Shown: positions 1-10,309 of the stretch, piece after piece
Position numbering within the stretch: position 1 is the first letter of the stretch
How the letters are laid out: every line of letters starts with the position of its first letter
DNA from: Margaritispora aquatica
Taxonomy: Eukaryota > Ascomycota > Leotiomycetes > Helotiales > Discinellaceae
DNA length: 64,000 nt
Reading direction: 5' to 3'
Assembly (NCBI GenBank): GCA_007644065.1
Contig: VJWN01000018.1
Coordinates: 744,001-808,000, forward strand
The notes under the pieces: model-generated
What the model was told of the DNA's origin: nothing
Seen by the model: the letters and a program-made list of their open reading frames with translations, nothing else
Databases searched by the model: none
Position numbers and translations under genes: made by a program

Positions 1-430
1 GCTTGCAACTTCGGCTGCCATTGTGTGAGATAGGTGGTGGGAATAGGTTGGCTGGTTATAGTTTGCGACAAACTGCGTTACCGAAATATCGTAGCCTCGC
101 GATCTCGAAAATCGAGGTCAACCTTGTCTTGGCACCTCAGTATTGTGAAGGTCATGTGATATGAAACTCATCTTTGAGTGGAAAGACTTCCATTGCCTAA
201 ACTCACTTATCTATTTCATTGTGAAATTTGACTTCTCTAAGAGTCATTATTTCCTCTGAAGCTCATCTTTCAGTCTTCCTCTCACTCACTGCTCTGAACA
301 TTTCTTGTCAGGCCTAAGGCACAAACAACAGGCTACCTAGGCCTACGAGTCTTTAAGTACTACCTACATTTAGTTCTTTCAAACCGATAGGCAAAGATTC
401 TGTGAGATATAAGTTCTCCGCATAGTCAAT
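1..430. promoter_or_regulatory. 5' flank of the NAS6-like gene
   Basis: No open frame of note. It is AT-rich, with short CTACCT/AGGCCT-type motifs around 330-370, and leads into the start codon at 431. It presumably holds the promoter and 5' UTR of the ankyrin gene; no TATA box could be assigned. Confidence 0.4.
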
Positions 431-1533
431 ATGGAAGAGCCACCAAAATTTGCAATTCACGAAGCTGCCAGAGATGGAAAGAGTAAGTTGTATTTCCAGA
501 GCAAATCGAACCCCGCTTAGCACTTGACTTTACTGACCTAATACAGCAAACCTCGTGGAATCACTTCTGAGTGTATGAATAATGCATGACCTTTGAAGCA
601 AATTCAAATGCTGAAGGGAAATCACAGGCAAATCCCAAACTCGCGGATCGGAAAGATGACGATGAGCGTTTACCAATCCATTGGGCTGTTTCGTACAGTC
701 ACTTAGACATTGTCATTCTCCTCTCATCAACCAAGACTTTCGATCCCGATGTCCAAGTAAGTTGTAGAATTTCCCACCTTTAAAGTGAGAATACATGTTT
801 GGGGCTCATACTAACTATACACGGTAGGATGGATCGGGATGGACACCACTCATGATCGCCGTAAACCTCAAAGATCCAGACGAGATAGTCAAGCTCCTGC
901 TTCGCAAAGAATCCGACGTTAATGCCAAAAGTACCTTATTCTTCCTCATCTCTTTCTCATCTTCGCCCTCTCCATGAATACTCACCCATTTGTTTATGCC
1001 CAACTACCGACTAACTCCCACCTCAGACTTCGCAGGCCAAACAGCCCTCCACTTCGTTGCGTCCAAGAAGAACCTCTCCATCGCCCGCCTACTCTTCGAT
1101 GCCAAACCACCCGCCTCAGCCCGCGTGAAGGACAAGCGCGGCCAGTACGCAATCCACCGCGCCGCTGCCGTGGGCTCCGTACCCATGGTAGAGCTACTAA
1201 TGAAGCACAAGAGCCCGATAAACGCAACCGACAGTGCTGGTCAAACTCCTTTACATCATGCGATTGCTGAGGGTCATGGTAAATATGATTCCATGAGTTA
1301 AGTCTAGGTTAAAATGGTTGAGCTAAGTCTGAACAGGTGATACGGCAGTTGCACTTCTGAAGGCTGGAGCAGAGACAGACAAGAAAGATGTCGATGGATG
1401 CTTGGCTATGGATCTTGCCCCTGATTCACAGGCGAGTTTTGTCAACCCTTCGCGTTGGAATCACATTATTGACATGACTTAGGTTCGAAAATACATCCTA
1501 CGGGCAGCAGAAAATGAAGGCATAGAACTATAG
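431..1533 (+). CDS. NAS6: 26S proteasome assembly chaperone, gankyrin/Nas6-like ankyrin protein
   Basis: Seven exons (431-482, 547-572, 628-756, 828-930, 1027-1278, 1337-1431, 1483-1533) give about 235 aa. The product is almost entirely ankyrin repeats, with signatures such as RLPIHWAVSYSHLDIV, GWTPLMIAV, GQTALHFVAS, GQYAIHRAAA and GQTPLHHAIAEGH at about 33-residue spacing. The N-terminus (KFAIHEAARDGK) and C-terminus (QVRKYIL) match the family. In yeast and animals Nas6/gankyrin binds the Rpt3 ATPase C-terminus and acts in assembly of the 19S proteasome base; that role is transferred by homology. Exon phases close at every junction. The sixth intron (1432-1482) has a GC donor (AG then GCGAGT), and the following codons restore the expected C-terminus. 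Another ankyrin protein is possible but the length and ends favour Nas6. Confidence 0.85.
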
Positions 1534-1775
1534 CATGGCACAATACATTCATAATCCAAATCGCTGCTTAATGTTACAAGTCTTGCTAATCTCGCTTCAT
1601 GCTAAGCAACAACGCCGAAAATGCCCGCTATCTTAAACGCCCGCTGACAATCGTGGTGATTCGTCAAATATCAATACAGTAACGATGTAACTCAACGAAT
1701 GTATTGCTCGTGGCTAGCCTGTCATCTAATACCAGTGTTGTCAACCCCTCTGTTACAATGTAGCTTTGACGTTGC

Positions 1776-4532
1776 TCATTTGACAGTCCTCTCAACCAAC
1801 TCTCGATACATTGCTTTGATGTCATCGATGTCGCTCTTGAGCTCTTCAACCATTTCACTCTTCTCACCAAGCATCTCCAAGGTGGTTTGATATCGGGCGT
1901 TGATATCCTTGATTTCTGTTTCTAACTCCTTCACTTTAGCGTCTGATGCTCTTTTGACCTCTACTTCTCGCATCAGAGCTATTATTTCGGCTCTTGCCTC
2001 GTCTCTTTGTGCGGCAAGTCTTGTAAGATCTTCCTTAGTAGCGACTTTCTCACTCTCTAGGCGTCGAACGGCCGAGCTCATTCTCTCGACCAGTTGGACT
2101 GATGGGCCAGCTCCAGCAGTAGAAACCGATACCATGTCATTCAAAGTCTGCTGAGGTGATGCTGGTGAAATGTTGTTCTCAAAGAAGTCCTCATGGTCTG
2201 TGAAAATGGACTTCGAGTCTGCATGGTCGCCATCAGTTTTCAGTGAAGGCATTGAATCTTGCCTTGTTGGGGTACCAGCTGCTGATCGGTTCAAAGCTTG
2301 CCCAGAAGTTCGCCTCGTCAGGAAAGTCGGCGTCGGCAAATCGTTATTTATAGAGCGAGCGGAAGCGCGTCGTATCTGTAAGTTTTGAAGCCCAAGGTAC
2401 TCGGAGGTGAGCCCTCGTCTAGTCGACAAGACAGGTGACTCGGCGCGATTGTAGCCGAGAGAACCAGGACCGGGAGGATGTTCTGAGTATTTTTGTCGTT
2501 CTTCCTCGAGCCGTATCTGAAGTTCGGATCGCCAAGTCTGCTTCTCTTGTTCAAAGATGGTACGAGAATCCACCAAGGCTGCTTCTGCTTCCTCGGCCCT
2601 CTTCTGTAGTGCATCAAGCCTAGCTTTGTGCTCCGCAAGTTCCTGTCTAAAGATGGGCAACTGGGACCGAGACTCTTCAAGCTCATCTTCGTTACGCTTT
2701 GCCTTTAAGGTCTAGAATCCAATTATTAGATGTGATTATTGGACTATCCATGGAAACTTACCACTTCACGAGCCTTTCGCCTAATATCCGCCTCCCTCTT
2801 CGTAGCTTCATCACGTTCCTTTTCCAAACTAGTGGCACGTGCAACTAGAGATGCCTCAATGCCCTGCCAGTTCTCACTTGCCACCGCATACTGTGTTTGA
2901 ATAGTCTCGATTTGTCGGAGCAACTTCGCCTGGGCATCACCACCGGCTCCAGAGGCGACCTCTTCGGCCCTCGCTCTCATGACTTCCAGCCGGCTTTCCA
3001 ACATTTGCTGTTCCTTCTTCATCTCAAGTTCTGAAATTCGAGTTCGATCAGACTCCTTATCCATCTTTTCTTGAAGTTCCTTGATCTGTGCTTGTGCTCT
3101 GTCAGCCGCCAGAGCCTTCTCGATCTTTGAGTTGGCAAGCTCCTCTTCTAGATCAGAGGCGCGCTTCCTTTCAGCCTCCAATGCTTCACTGACGAGCTTC
3201 GCCTCTGCTTGCTTCTCTTGGGCAATCTCTTCCTCCAGTTTCATTCGCAAATCGCTAATAATTGCATCTTTTGAGGCAGACTCAATCTTCAGTGCTTCGT
3301 GTTCCTTTTGAAGTAATGTATAACCCTTGAGTCTTTCGCCGATTCGTTTCTCGGATGCTTCAGCTCGTCGCCATCGCTCGGTGATAATTGCCATGTCCCT
3401 CTCAGCCTTTTCTTGCTTAGCTTTGGCTTCTGATACCTCTTTGCTGTCTTCTTGGATCTTAGTTCTCAGTTTCTTGATAGTGGTCAGATGAGATAGCTCT
3501 TTCTTAGATAGCTGCTGGCCTTCTTGCATCAACAAGACGACTTGTTCCTCCTTGTCGGCTAATTTCTTTTCAAGACTTCCACTTGCCGCAGCTCCACTTG
3601 CCTTTCGAGCTGCTTCGGTACTTTCCTTGGCTAGATATTGTAATTTTGATTGCAGGGCATCGATACGTTCGATATAGCCATGAACCTCTTCTTGTCTTTG
3701 TAACTCCGAGGTTTCATAGTCAGATTTTAGCTGTTTGAGCAATGCCTCGTATTCCTCGGGTGATTTCACTGACAGGATCCCAAGATCAGGGACCTCGCCG
3801 GTCTGTAAGTCCAGAGATGGGCGCGAGCTATGATTCCGAGCCGAGTCTATAGATTCTCTTGGAAGACTAGACCTTGTCGATTCTTGGGAAATCCGCGCTG
3901 GGGCGATATCTTGAATGGCCGTGAGTCCATTAGACAGTTCTTGGATCTCAGAATCTGCAAGTATCTCCGGTACAGGTGATTGAATAGATATTTCAGGAGC
4001 TTGAAGCTTTGCTTCAACATTGCTGTCCCCCAGTCCTGGTGCATCTAATTCCTCTTTTGTAGTGGTTTCCTCCTCGGCTGCCTTCTCAACCTCCTTCGTG
4101 TCATTCTCGCTCCGGGCCACATCCAGGCTCTGTCTCGGACTATCAAGGACTGTAGCTGGGCTATTCGAACGCGAAGGGACTCCCGAAGATAATGCAAGTG
4201 AGTCCGGTCTTTCTGTCTTTGGCGCCGAGTTTTTCGCAGCTATTGCCCTTGCCAAGCGTTCTTGTAGTCTATCGTTCGTTCGATTGCTGGTCGACGCAGC
4301 TCGAGAAACGCCTGTTGTTTAGGTAAGCCAATCAAGTTCTCGCAGCTTGAGAAGAGGGCAATGTACCACTTTCTGATTTCACAGCTGCTACAGCTGGTGC
4401 TGGAGGTTTCTTCTGAGGCGTGGATTCATCAACTCCATCAAGTAGCATGTTATCAAGCCTTGATTCCACCCCAGCAACTGCCTGTTGAAGAAACGAGCCC
4501 CATCGCGAGGCCTGCTTCGCTGGAGCCGCCAT
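1776..4532 (-). CDS. SGM1: TMF/Sgm1-family golgin (TATA element modulatory factor)
   Basis: Three exons on the minus strand (4532-4367, 4311-2762, 2711-1776) give about 883 aa. The N-terminus has the family hallmark W(G/S)SFLQQAV..ESRLDNML; residues about 230-880 are nearly continuous coiled coil rich in Glu, Lys and Leu; the C-terminal 110 residues (RYQTTLEMLGEKSEMVEELK to MYRELVERT) match the TMF TATA-binding/Rab6-binding domain. TMF and yeast Sgm1 are Golgi tethers that bind Rab6/Ypt6; the TATA-binding name is historical. Residues 60-200 are low-complexity, Ser/Glu-rich and probably disordered. Convergent with the NAS6-like gene (242 bp between stops). Confidence is high for family membership. 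Confidence 0.85.
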
Positions 4533-5113
4533 TACTATTGCCCCGCCTTATCGATGGAGAGTATATGTCGCGATGAGCCTTGTTCCTGTTGTGATGTTTG
4601 CTTGCGTATCTGAGGTCATCTGGGATACATGGATTGTCGCAAGGACAATGGTGAGTGCCTTGGAAAATTGAACTTGCTTCTTAGCAATGTTTTTCAAAAT
4701 AGCTCTAGGCTACAGCGAAGCAGACAATGAGAGTACGATTGACATTGGACAACGGTTGTTGCGATTGAGGCACAGTGAGCTTGAATACGAGTAATTGGCA
4801 TGGTAGCAAGTCTGGCTCCACACCAGAATTTGGGATCCTCGTTGATGCCACGGTGACGCTAACTCCACCCTGTACCTGGCAAGCCCTCCGGTGCCAAGAG
4901 CAACGCCTCTATGCAAGGCTGGAGAGAAACGAGAGAGAGAGGTATGTTTCGACTTAGTGATTATATAGAGAAAAAATATATCATGTTATTCTGCCATATT
5001 CCTAACTAAAATAATCACTATCCAATTCAAATTGTGCTATAAGTTTTCTGTTCAGCTACATCCACCGGGTATCAATAATAACGACTATGTTTCTATCCTC
5101 TTTTGCAGTCTAG
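4533..5113. other. Gene-free spacer, 5' of SGM1 and 3' of ceramidase
   Basis: 581 bp between two minus-strand genes. It should contain the SGM1 promoter next to 4533 and the ceramidase 3' end near 5113. A short AT-rich tract lies around 4960-5060. No credible coding frame or RNA gene is seen. Confidence 0.4.
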
Positions 5114-6590
5114 CTAGACAGACTTTCTATCTTTGACATGACCATTGGTGTATCCATTGGCCTTTCCAGTTGTGTGTCCATTCGTATACCTGTTGGTGTA
5201 TCCATTGGATGGTATGTGTTCATTTTTGTGATTGTTCACATAACCATTTGAAATTCCGGTGGAAGATCTCCAGAACCCATTGCTCTGCTCGGCAACTGCT
5301 CGAGGAACAACTTCCGGAATCGACAACCAGCCTGGCCACCTCAAGACAAACTCATCTTGTTTCTCTCTAAGACAGTGACGCAGGTAGATAGCCCAGACGA
5401 GAAATTCATACGTGGCATAACCAGTGAGAATATGCCTAACGATAAATGAGCAATAATATGGACATGGGCAGAATTCAACTCACCACCAGCCATGACCTTC
5501 GAGAAGGATTCCCCATGGTAGCCCCAATTGATGCCTCCATCGTCGAAATGTAGAGCAATACTCATTGTCCAATGTCCAGATACCAAATCCTGCGAGAAAT
5601 ATGCTCAAGCCAGAAGCCATCATCAGCCACAGAGTCTTGAGAATTGCCTGATCCCGTTCAGCATGCGCCTGTCTTTCTGATTGAGTGAGCGACATGGGAT
5701 CGATAGATCTTTGTATCGTTCCCCATTTTACTCTTAGTGATGGTCGCAGGTTGACTTCCATCAAGTACACACTTCGAAACAAGAGGACAGTTGTGAGTAA
5801 CGCAAATGCATTTTGGTGAAAGTCGGGATCTTGGAGATAGTGATAGTAAGCCTTTTATGCATTAGTTGAGTTACCATATTGACCAAATGTTGGAGACGAA
5901 CTGTAATAAAAGCTGCCAGAGACAAGAAAGCTAAGCCTAGAGCAACACGCAAAGATTTAGATCTCCCAAAGGACCATGAAGCGTAGTTCATCAAGCACGC
6001 AGTATATATCACTACTGTGGTTAGTTCTGACATGCATGAAGCTGGCATAGTCTTGGAGAGAATGTATATTCTTACTATTTAATTCGTCCACCAATTGCAT
6101 TGGATCTAGCAAAGTGTTAATGCATCTTACATTTGAAGTGAGGTGTAGGAAGGCGAGGTACACTATGCCAAGGTTAGTAATGAAGCCTCTCGGAATTTTC
6201 GAAATCTTACGCTTAGAACCGAATGAAATCCAAATGAGCCCAACCCAACAAGTAAGTCTTCCAGATTTTGTCAGTAGATGATATCAAAGGCCATTGGAGA
6301 CATACAGCCAAAAAATGCAACCAAGAATACACTGTCGTGGTCATATTTGAGGCAGTTTCGTATCCCTTTTATTCCCAAATACACAAATAAGAGGTTCGTC
6401 AACGTATTGACAATTTCAGCGGAGTAAATAGTTGCATAGAAGTCCTCTAGCTCGACTGTTAGTCCAAGATATCCTAAAGCTTGGAATCAATACTACCTTC
6501 ACACCAGTTAATCGTGGATGTAACTGGTCCCCAGTAGCCTTCGTCTGCCCTAGCAGGAGGATATGGGACATTTGGGAGACTGAAGCGCAT
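5114..6590 (-). CDS. Alkaline ceramidase (Ypc1/Ydc1/ACER family), multi-pass membrane enzyme
   Basis: Predicted exons are 6590-6497, 6446-6306, 6257-6213 (or 6211), 6105-6076, 6014-5902, 5851-5484 and 5435-5114, about 370 aa. Family landmarks appear in order: GYWGPVTSTINWCE..YSAEIVNTLTN near the N-terminus, GSFGFH, PMQLVDEL, YYHYLQDP, then LEGHGWWH with the two late zinc-binding histidines. About seven hydrophobic segments are spread between them. Alkaline ceramidases hydrolyse ceramide to sphingoid base and fatty acid in ER/Golgi membranes. The third junction is problematic: the best canonical donor (GTAAGA at 6210) leaves the frame one base off, whereas a GC donor one codon earlier restores it. 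The C-terminal tail (about residues 320-370) is a degenerate NGYTNGH repeat absent from typical members. Divergent from prefoldin 1. Confidence 0.85.
5125..5235 (-). repeat. Degenerate NG(Y/H)TN-coding repeat in the ceramidase tail
   Basis: Several imperfect copies of a 12-24 nt unit encode SNGYTN, RYTNGH, KANGYTNGH at the extreme C-terminus of the ceramidase. The unit reads as repeated ATTGGTGTATCC-like blocks on the plus strand. It looks like an expanded microsatellite retained in frame. Confidence 0.6.
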
Positions 6591-7669
6591 AACGAGTTTA
6601 TACAGAAAATCAGGCTTGTAAAGACTTCGATCAAGCTACTCAAAGCAGTGCAAAGCAGGGTGATACCCAAGCCAGCGAATCATATAAAAGAGACTAAAGA
6701 AGTAGTAATCGACAACAAAATTTGGGTGGGAAGGTTGTCGATTCTTCTACTAGAAAGGCGACAAAGATGTAAAGCAAAGGATTAGAAAAAATTGAAGAGG
6801 ATGAGGGATGCCACTTGCTACAAAAGGTCCGGATTATGACGCAGGCAAATCGCAGGGGCACTCTTCTCTCCACTGGTTTCCGTACATGCCGAGCAGTAGT
6901 AATGGTATGACCGAGGACGATTTGTATTTCTTTATTTGAAATGTTGGTGGAAGAATGCTGTATTCAACGAGACCAGAAGACTCTATCCTTTTTGAGTATA
7001 CCAGAAAGATCTGTTCAGTTCCTAATTGAAATATGGCGACAGAGTTCAATAATCATACTTGAGTTTAAAACTGAAGCATTGTTTGAATCAGACCGGCAGG
7101 CCGGCAGATGGACACTTTGGAGACTTTGGACATGGATTTTTTTCATTTCCTCACAAGCAAATGCCTGTGGCTGCATTGTAATGGCTGACGGAACGTATCT
7201 CCGAATTAGAACTCTGGTTTGCTATTGGCAGTGTGTCGGCAATCCGGATGACAGCTAAGTTTTGATTACCACGCAACGGAAGATCACTGGATGCTGTGGG
7301 TGGGATTGAGGGTTGGCACGTTTGAGAGCTAAGCTATGTCCTCAAGCTTGAGCTCGGTCATAGCACCGCTTGTGGGCCCTTGTCAACCGCTTACCAAGCA
7401 CTTATCGTCCTTTGCATGTTTTATCGATAAGGGAGACCCTCCGATAAGGTGGAACTGGAATGGAAGCCAATGAAACCTGGAACGGCGGGACGACTTCTAC
7501 TGATATCACATGACTCCTGTTGAACATGGATTCTAAACCACGGTGCTTCGTATTTCCACCATCATATTCATCCAACCAAACTGTTCATCACCGAGGTGTA
7601 TCAATCCCCGATCTCGTCAGCAGGCTCACTTAAATCTGATACTTTGAATCCTTCACTCCTACCGCAAAG
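6591..7669. promoter_or_regulatory. Divergent promoter of ceramidase and prefoldin subunit 1, with a GATA-motif cluster
   Basis: 1079 bp between divergent start codons. Four GATAA cores lie within 48 bp: CTTATC at 7401, TTATC at 7421, GATAAG at 7426 and GATAAG at 7443. GATA-type factors (nitrogen, iron, light regulators) bind HGATAR in filamentous fungi. No convincing gene lies here. Confidence 0.45.
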
Positions 7670-8262
7670 ATGTCGATCTCAAATGAGGCTTTGTCAAAGG
7701 TATACTTAGACCAAATCCAAATCCTCTTCGCACCACCTTCAATACGTAGTGGGGTAATTCAACATCAAAAAAGATGTGACTGACTAAAATATCTACAGCT
7801 TGTTCAAGAGATCGAGAACCAGGCACTTCAATCTCAGCAGCAAATCAGCATTGTCAGATCCCAGATGGCCAGTAAACAACGCGAGATTCGCCTGCTTGAG
7901 TTGACTTCAACGGAGGTATCAACTCTTCCATCTGGAACCAATATTTATGAAGGAGTTGGCAAAATGTAAGTATTCTGTGCTCCAAATCCTCACAGCTCCA
8001 CCATTCTAGCTATTGGGTACGATTTGTAAACGCCCAATCTCCAAGGTGGTGTGCATGATCACGAGATACTGGACATTGACTTACCATTGGTAGGTTTGTC
8101 TTCAGCCCTACAGTCGAGGTGAACAAGAGATTGACAACTGAGACATCGGACCTCAAGTCGGATGTCGAGAATCTGGGCAAGAAACTTCAATATCTTGAGA
8201 CGACATACAAAAACAGTAGGGAGCATATCGACCAGATCTTTAAGAGCGGAGGGCGTGCATGA
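7670..8262 (+). CDS. PFD1: Prefoldin subunit 1 (beta-type prefoldin)
   Basis: Three exons (7670-7699, 7799-7965, 8094-8262) give 121 aa, the usual size of a beta prefoldin subunit. Two coiled-coil helices (about residues 8-45 and 75-118) flank a short hairpin region with YEGVGKMFVF, the conserved prefoldin 1 motif. Prefoldin is a hetero-hexameric cytosolic chaperone that passes nascent actin and tubulin to the CCT chaperonin. The first exon is only 10 codons. The branch-like TGACTGACTAA precedes the acceptor at 7798. All phases close. Confidence 0.88.
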
Positions 8263-10309
8263 GGAGGAGCAAAGACCCATTTCTGAGTGCGACAGAACTG
8301 CATGCAGTATCAATAAATTGAATGGCGTAGAATTCTGGACTTTGCATTTGGAAACTGGTCAGAGATGATTGGAAGAAACCGAGCAAAGTGGGAAGCACAA
8401 CGCGTCTAGAGGTATGACGATGATGAATCGTCCAACGTGTGTGCCATGGTTGGCATCTGATTCAAAGTTTGGGGGCTGAATATTGTTAACAAGGACATGT
8501 TCAGCTGGCCGTCGAGGACAACATACTCGAACCCAATAAAAAGTCAATTGGTACAAAGTGGATGTGTCGAACCATATTGTAGGTAGTAAAATGCCACTAA
8601 TTCAATTCGTTCAATTTTCAGGTTGGTGGCTGGTACTCGGTGGAAAAGAATCAACTGTACAGTATAAGTGAGCACACCTTTGAGCCGATAATTTATCGCA
8701 CGTTCGTTCACCTCACAACCATGGCAAAATGCATCTCCACGCCTTAATCGGCGTTATTTACAGTAACCCCACCGGCCGAAATGGGGTAAGCTGGCTATAT
8801 TTATCCATTTGAGATGCCATATCTCAGGTGAGATGGACATCTTGTTGGCCACAGGTGCAATTGGGGGCGGTTTCAATTCTTGGCCTCCACTTCTCTCTGT
8901 GGCTCTATCACTAAAGCAGCAGGATGGATCTCTTTTGAATTTTGGTCGCTGCCTGCCGCGCGAGTATTCAAGATTACTTGGCCTTAAGATTTGCGAATCA
9001 TTTTTGTCGTGACCAATTGTTGACTAAGTTGACCAAACACGCACTCACTGTACTCGATCTCAACATTCGATTGTGGTATTGTTGGTGTTGGTGCTCCATA
9101 TATAATGGAACATTATAAGGAACAAGAACAAGCATGCGTCAACCCCTCCAATACTGTAAGGATATATATCGTCTTGCCCCTCTGTTTTTACCAGACCCCG
9201 GTCATCGTATCCAACCCCGCCATATATCATGCATGCGAAGAAAGATTGTCAAACCCTTCATCCTCTCACCAAGTACCACAAACGGGATGGGCTTTTTTTC
9301 CACAGGGACACGAACAGCCTTGTGCTCAAGTTTTCTAACACCTGAGCCTAAGCCTGAGCCTGAGCCTGAGCCTGCAGGTCGCGGAATATCCTGAAAGGTC
9401 ACCTTTACGAGAGTCGAAACCAGATGCAGGCCACGCCGTCTGCAAAGCGTAGTGCAGTAGTCTCGGTGCGCGTCTGAAAACAGCTGGGATAGGCACACAA
9501 TTCGGTCGGGAAAGCTTCTCTTGGTTTTATACTGTTAGGGCTGCACATGCAATCTTCGCTCCGTGGGCTACAAATAGCCAAGTGTCACAGGTGAACAATC
9601 CTCTTCCTCGCTTGGTGTGGAGACGTTTAGTCAGTTCCTCAGCAAAGGAGCATTTCAGCTCCTGTAGCGCCATGGGCCATGGGCCAACTTTTTGTACCCC
9701 CTTGAGGTCGGTATGAGGTGGCTGGACAAGTAGTGCTTACAACCACACCAACAAACATGGAACCTCCGTTAAAATTTCCCTTCAAGGCAATATTGCGATG
9801 GTCGGAGGGAACTCTGGCGGATAGGTAAAGTACCTTGGTGTTACAGAATATCGTGTGCTTGTGGTATTCACACACATCCAAATCGAACTTAGCCGCACCA
9901 CCATCCTCCCCCTCCCATCCTCCCGTCACTTTAAACAGCCCCCATGCCCACTCCTGCTGACACTGATTTCTACATCTTTCTTTCTTCTCTTTCCTCACTT
10001 ATCTTTCTCCGTCAGCTAAACATACACCTCTGAATGACATTGAACCTTTCTCTCTCTCTCCGTCTCCTTACACTCCCAAGCAAGTTTTAATCCATCATCT
10101 CGATCAGAGCAAGACATCATAGACCTCGCATCTTATCTATCGCCCGCCTATCGCGATCAGCACCGGGAGCACCCTCCACGGTTCGTGCGGGGTTTCTTGA
10201 CAGCCGTGACCAAGGAGTTGGGACGAACGATTTGACAGCCCTATACAAATTCAGCCAACGAGCTTGATTCCTAGGCACTTTTTGAAAGCCTCGCGAAGTC
10301 TTCTCGAAA
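8263..10309. other. 2-kb gene-free spacer with hexanucleotide repeat and CT-rich leader
   Basis: Only short overlapping frames on both strands (at most about 119 codons), with no recognisable domains. A CCTGAG hexamer array lies at 9341-9374. From about 9960 to 10110 the plus strand is strongly pyrimidine-rich (TTTCTTTCTTCTC, TCTCTCTCTC), typical of a fungal core promoter and 5' UTR for the gene starting at 10310. An intron in that 5' UTR is possible (CAG near 10012) but not provable. Confidence 0.45.
9341..9374. repeat. (CCTGAG)n hexanucleotide microsatellite
   Basis: About five to six copies of CCTGAG, one with a G-to-A change (CCTAAG). In the minus-strand open frame it would encode GSGSGS, but that frame looks spurious. 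Confidence 0.85.

Noticed and set aside
5761..5901. Ceramidase frame continuing as HLVNMVTQLMHKR
   Set aside because: It runs through an intron with a GTTCGT donor (5901); splicing to 5851 gives the family sequence AYYHYLQDPDFHQNAF.
9202..9498. Minus-strand frame of 98 codons with GSGSGSG stretch
   Set aside because: The only notable part is the translated CCTGAG repeat; no start context or homology.
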